The translations under genes were made by a program, and so were the position numbers. Of a stretch of DNA of 64,000 nucleotides, positions 63,626 to 64,000 are shown piece after piece. The notes under the pieces are model-generated. The model ran no database searches. It saw nothing but the letters and a program-made list of their open reading frames with translations, and was not told where the DNA came from. The first letter of the stretch is position 1; every line of letters begins with the position of its first letter. This stretch comes from Butyrivibrio sp. VCB2006. Its GTDB lineage: Bacteria > Bacillota > Clostridia > Lachnospirales > Lachnospiraceae. The stretch lies in contig NZ_ATVX01000003.1 of the NCBI RefSeq assembly GCF_000420945.1, positions 186,001 to 250,000 on the forward strand. Reading direction: 5' to 3'.

Positions 63626-64000
63626 TTACGCAATAGCCTCATTTTCTGTGTTACTTAGTTCGATAAGTTTTTCCAGGGTTTCTGTAGCTTTACCGGAATC
63701 AACGATTTCAGCAGCCAGCTTAACGCCCTCTGCAAAGCTTTCTGCTTTGCCACCGATATAAAGTGATGCGCCTGCATTTAAAAGAACTGCTTCTCTCTTT
63801 GGTCCTCTTTCCTTGCCTGAGAGGATATCTCTTGTGATCTGAGCGTTTTTTTCCGGAGTTCCGCCTACAAGATCATCCTTGGTACAGGTATTAAATCCGA
63901 AGTCTTCAGGCTTTATTGTGTAAGATTTATACCAGCCGTCCTTGATCTCGCAGATGGTAGTTGGTGAGCTCATGGAAATTTCATCAAGCTTGTCCTGTCC
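63626..64000 (-). CDS. trpD: Anthranilate phosphoribosyltransferase, C-terminal part
   Basis: The gene runs off the right edge; 124 C-terminal residues are visible ([19 protein letters not shown]..., then [16 protein letters not shown]). LDEIS and [10 protein letters not shown] are TrpD signatures. The first enzymes of the operon (trpE/trpG) should lie beyond the edge. It precedes trpC by 33 bases. Confidence 0.95.
   Translation of the reverse strand, partial: GQDKLDEISMSSPTTICEIKDGWYKSYTIKPEDFGFNTCTKDDLVGGTPEKNAQITRDILSGKERGPKREAVLLNAGASLYIGGKAESFAEGVKLAAEIVDSGKATETLEKLIELSNTENEAIA

Overview
The window looks like a chromosome of a rumen or gut Lachnospiraceae bacterium of the Butyrivibrio/Pseudobutyrivibrio type (inferred). 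The clues are a moderately AT-rich Firmicute sequence with strong AGGAGG-type ribosome binding sites, Clostridia-style families (DUF3881, DUF4446, CD3324-like, YlmH-like), plant cell-wall glycosidases carrying choline/cell-wall-binding repeats, and a CE2 esterase. It contains the replication origin: the order parB-parA-(parS)-rsmG-mnmG-mnmE-jag-yidC-yidD-rnpA-rpmH // dnaA-dnaN-yaaA-recF-gyrB-gyrA is the classic Firmicute origin layout. Nearly all genes left of about 49.3 kb are on the minus strand and those just right of it are on the plus strand, as expected for replication leaving oriC in both directions.

Layout. 0-3.6 kb: start of a TetR-like gene with a 34-bp palindromic operator, a YlmH-like S4 protein and a membrane-anchored clostripain-family protease. 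3.7-17.3 kb: a polysaccharide locus consisting of a 2276-residue surface protein with a GH30 and a GH43 catalytic domain, a LacI regulator, a second GH30 lipoprotein, an iron-sulfur aldo/keto reductase, a PAS-GGDEF protein and a CE2 acetyl esterase. The two GH30s resemble endo-beta-1,6-galactanases and the GH43 resembles exo-beta-1,3-galactanases, so the target is probably type II arabinogalactan. A GH53 beta-1,4-galactanase lipoprotein at 25.2-27.3 kb fits pectic galactan. 17.4-25.1 kb: methylglyoxal synthase and a set of small regulatory or accessory genes, including a LytTR/DUF3021 pair, a degenerate phosphotransferase, a radical SAM protein and an ASCH-GNAT fusion.

27.3-35.6 kb is the accessory part. 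It has two Nudix genes, a P-loop kinase, a nuclease gene preceded by a candidate cyclic-di-GMP-I riboswitch plus terminator, a secreted zinc-knuckle protein, a methyltransferase, a DUF3795-GNAT fusion, TraX, and a response regulator with a histidine kinase that has lost its ATPase domain. Three copies of a sequence made of the 3' end of tRNA-Arg(CCT) plus its terminator punctuate this region (28.7, 32.9 and 35.5 kb). The kinase is cut off exactly where the tRNA copy begins. This looks like a tRNA-linked recombination hot spot, although no integrase is present.

35.6-49.2 kb: housekeeping genes (histidine phosphatase, deoD, serS, chromosome partitioning with parS sites, tRNA modification, membrane insertion, RNase P protein, L34). 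49.2-51.5 kb: a bipartite oriC with DnaA boxes on both sides of dnaA. 51.5-60.1 kb: replication and gyrase genes ending with a sensor-GGDEF protein. 60.1-64 kb: the distal trp operon, trpD(partial)-trpC-trpF-trpB-trpA on the minus strand, facing the GGDEF gene across a shared bidirectional terminator.
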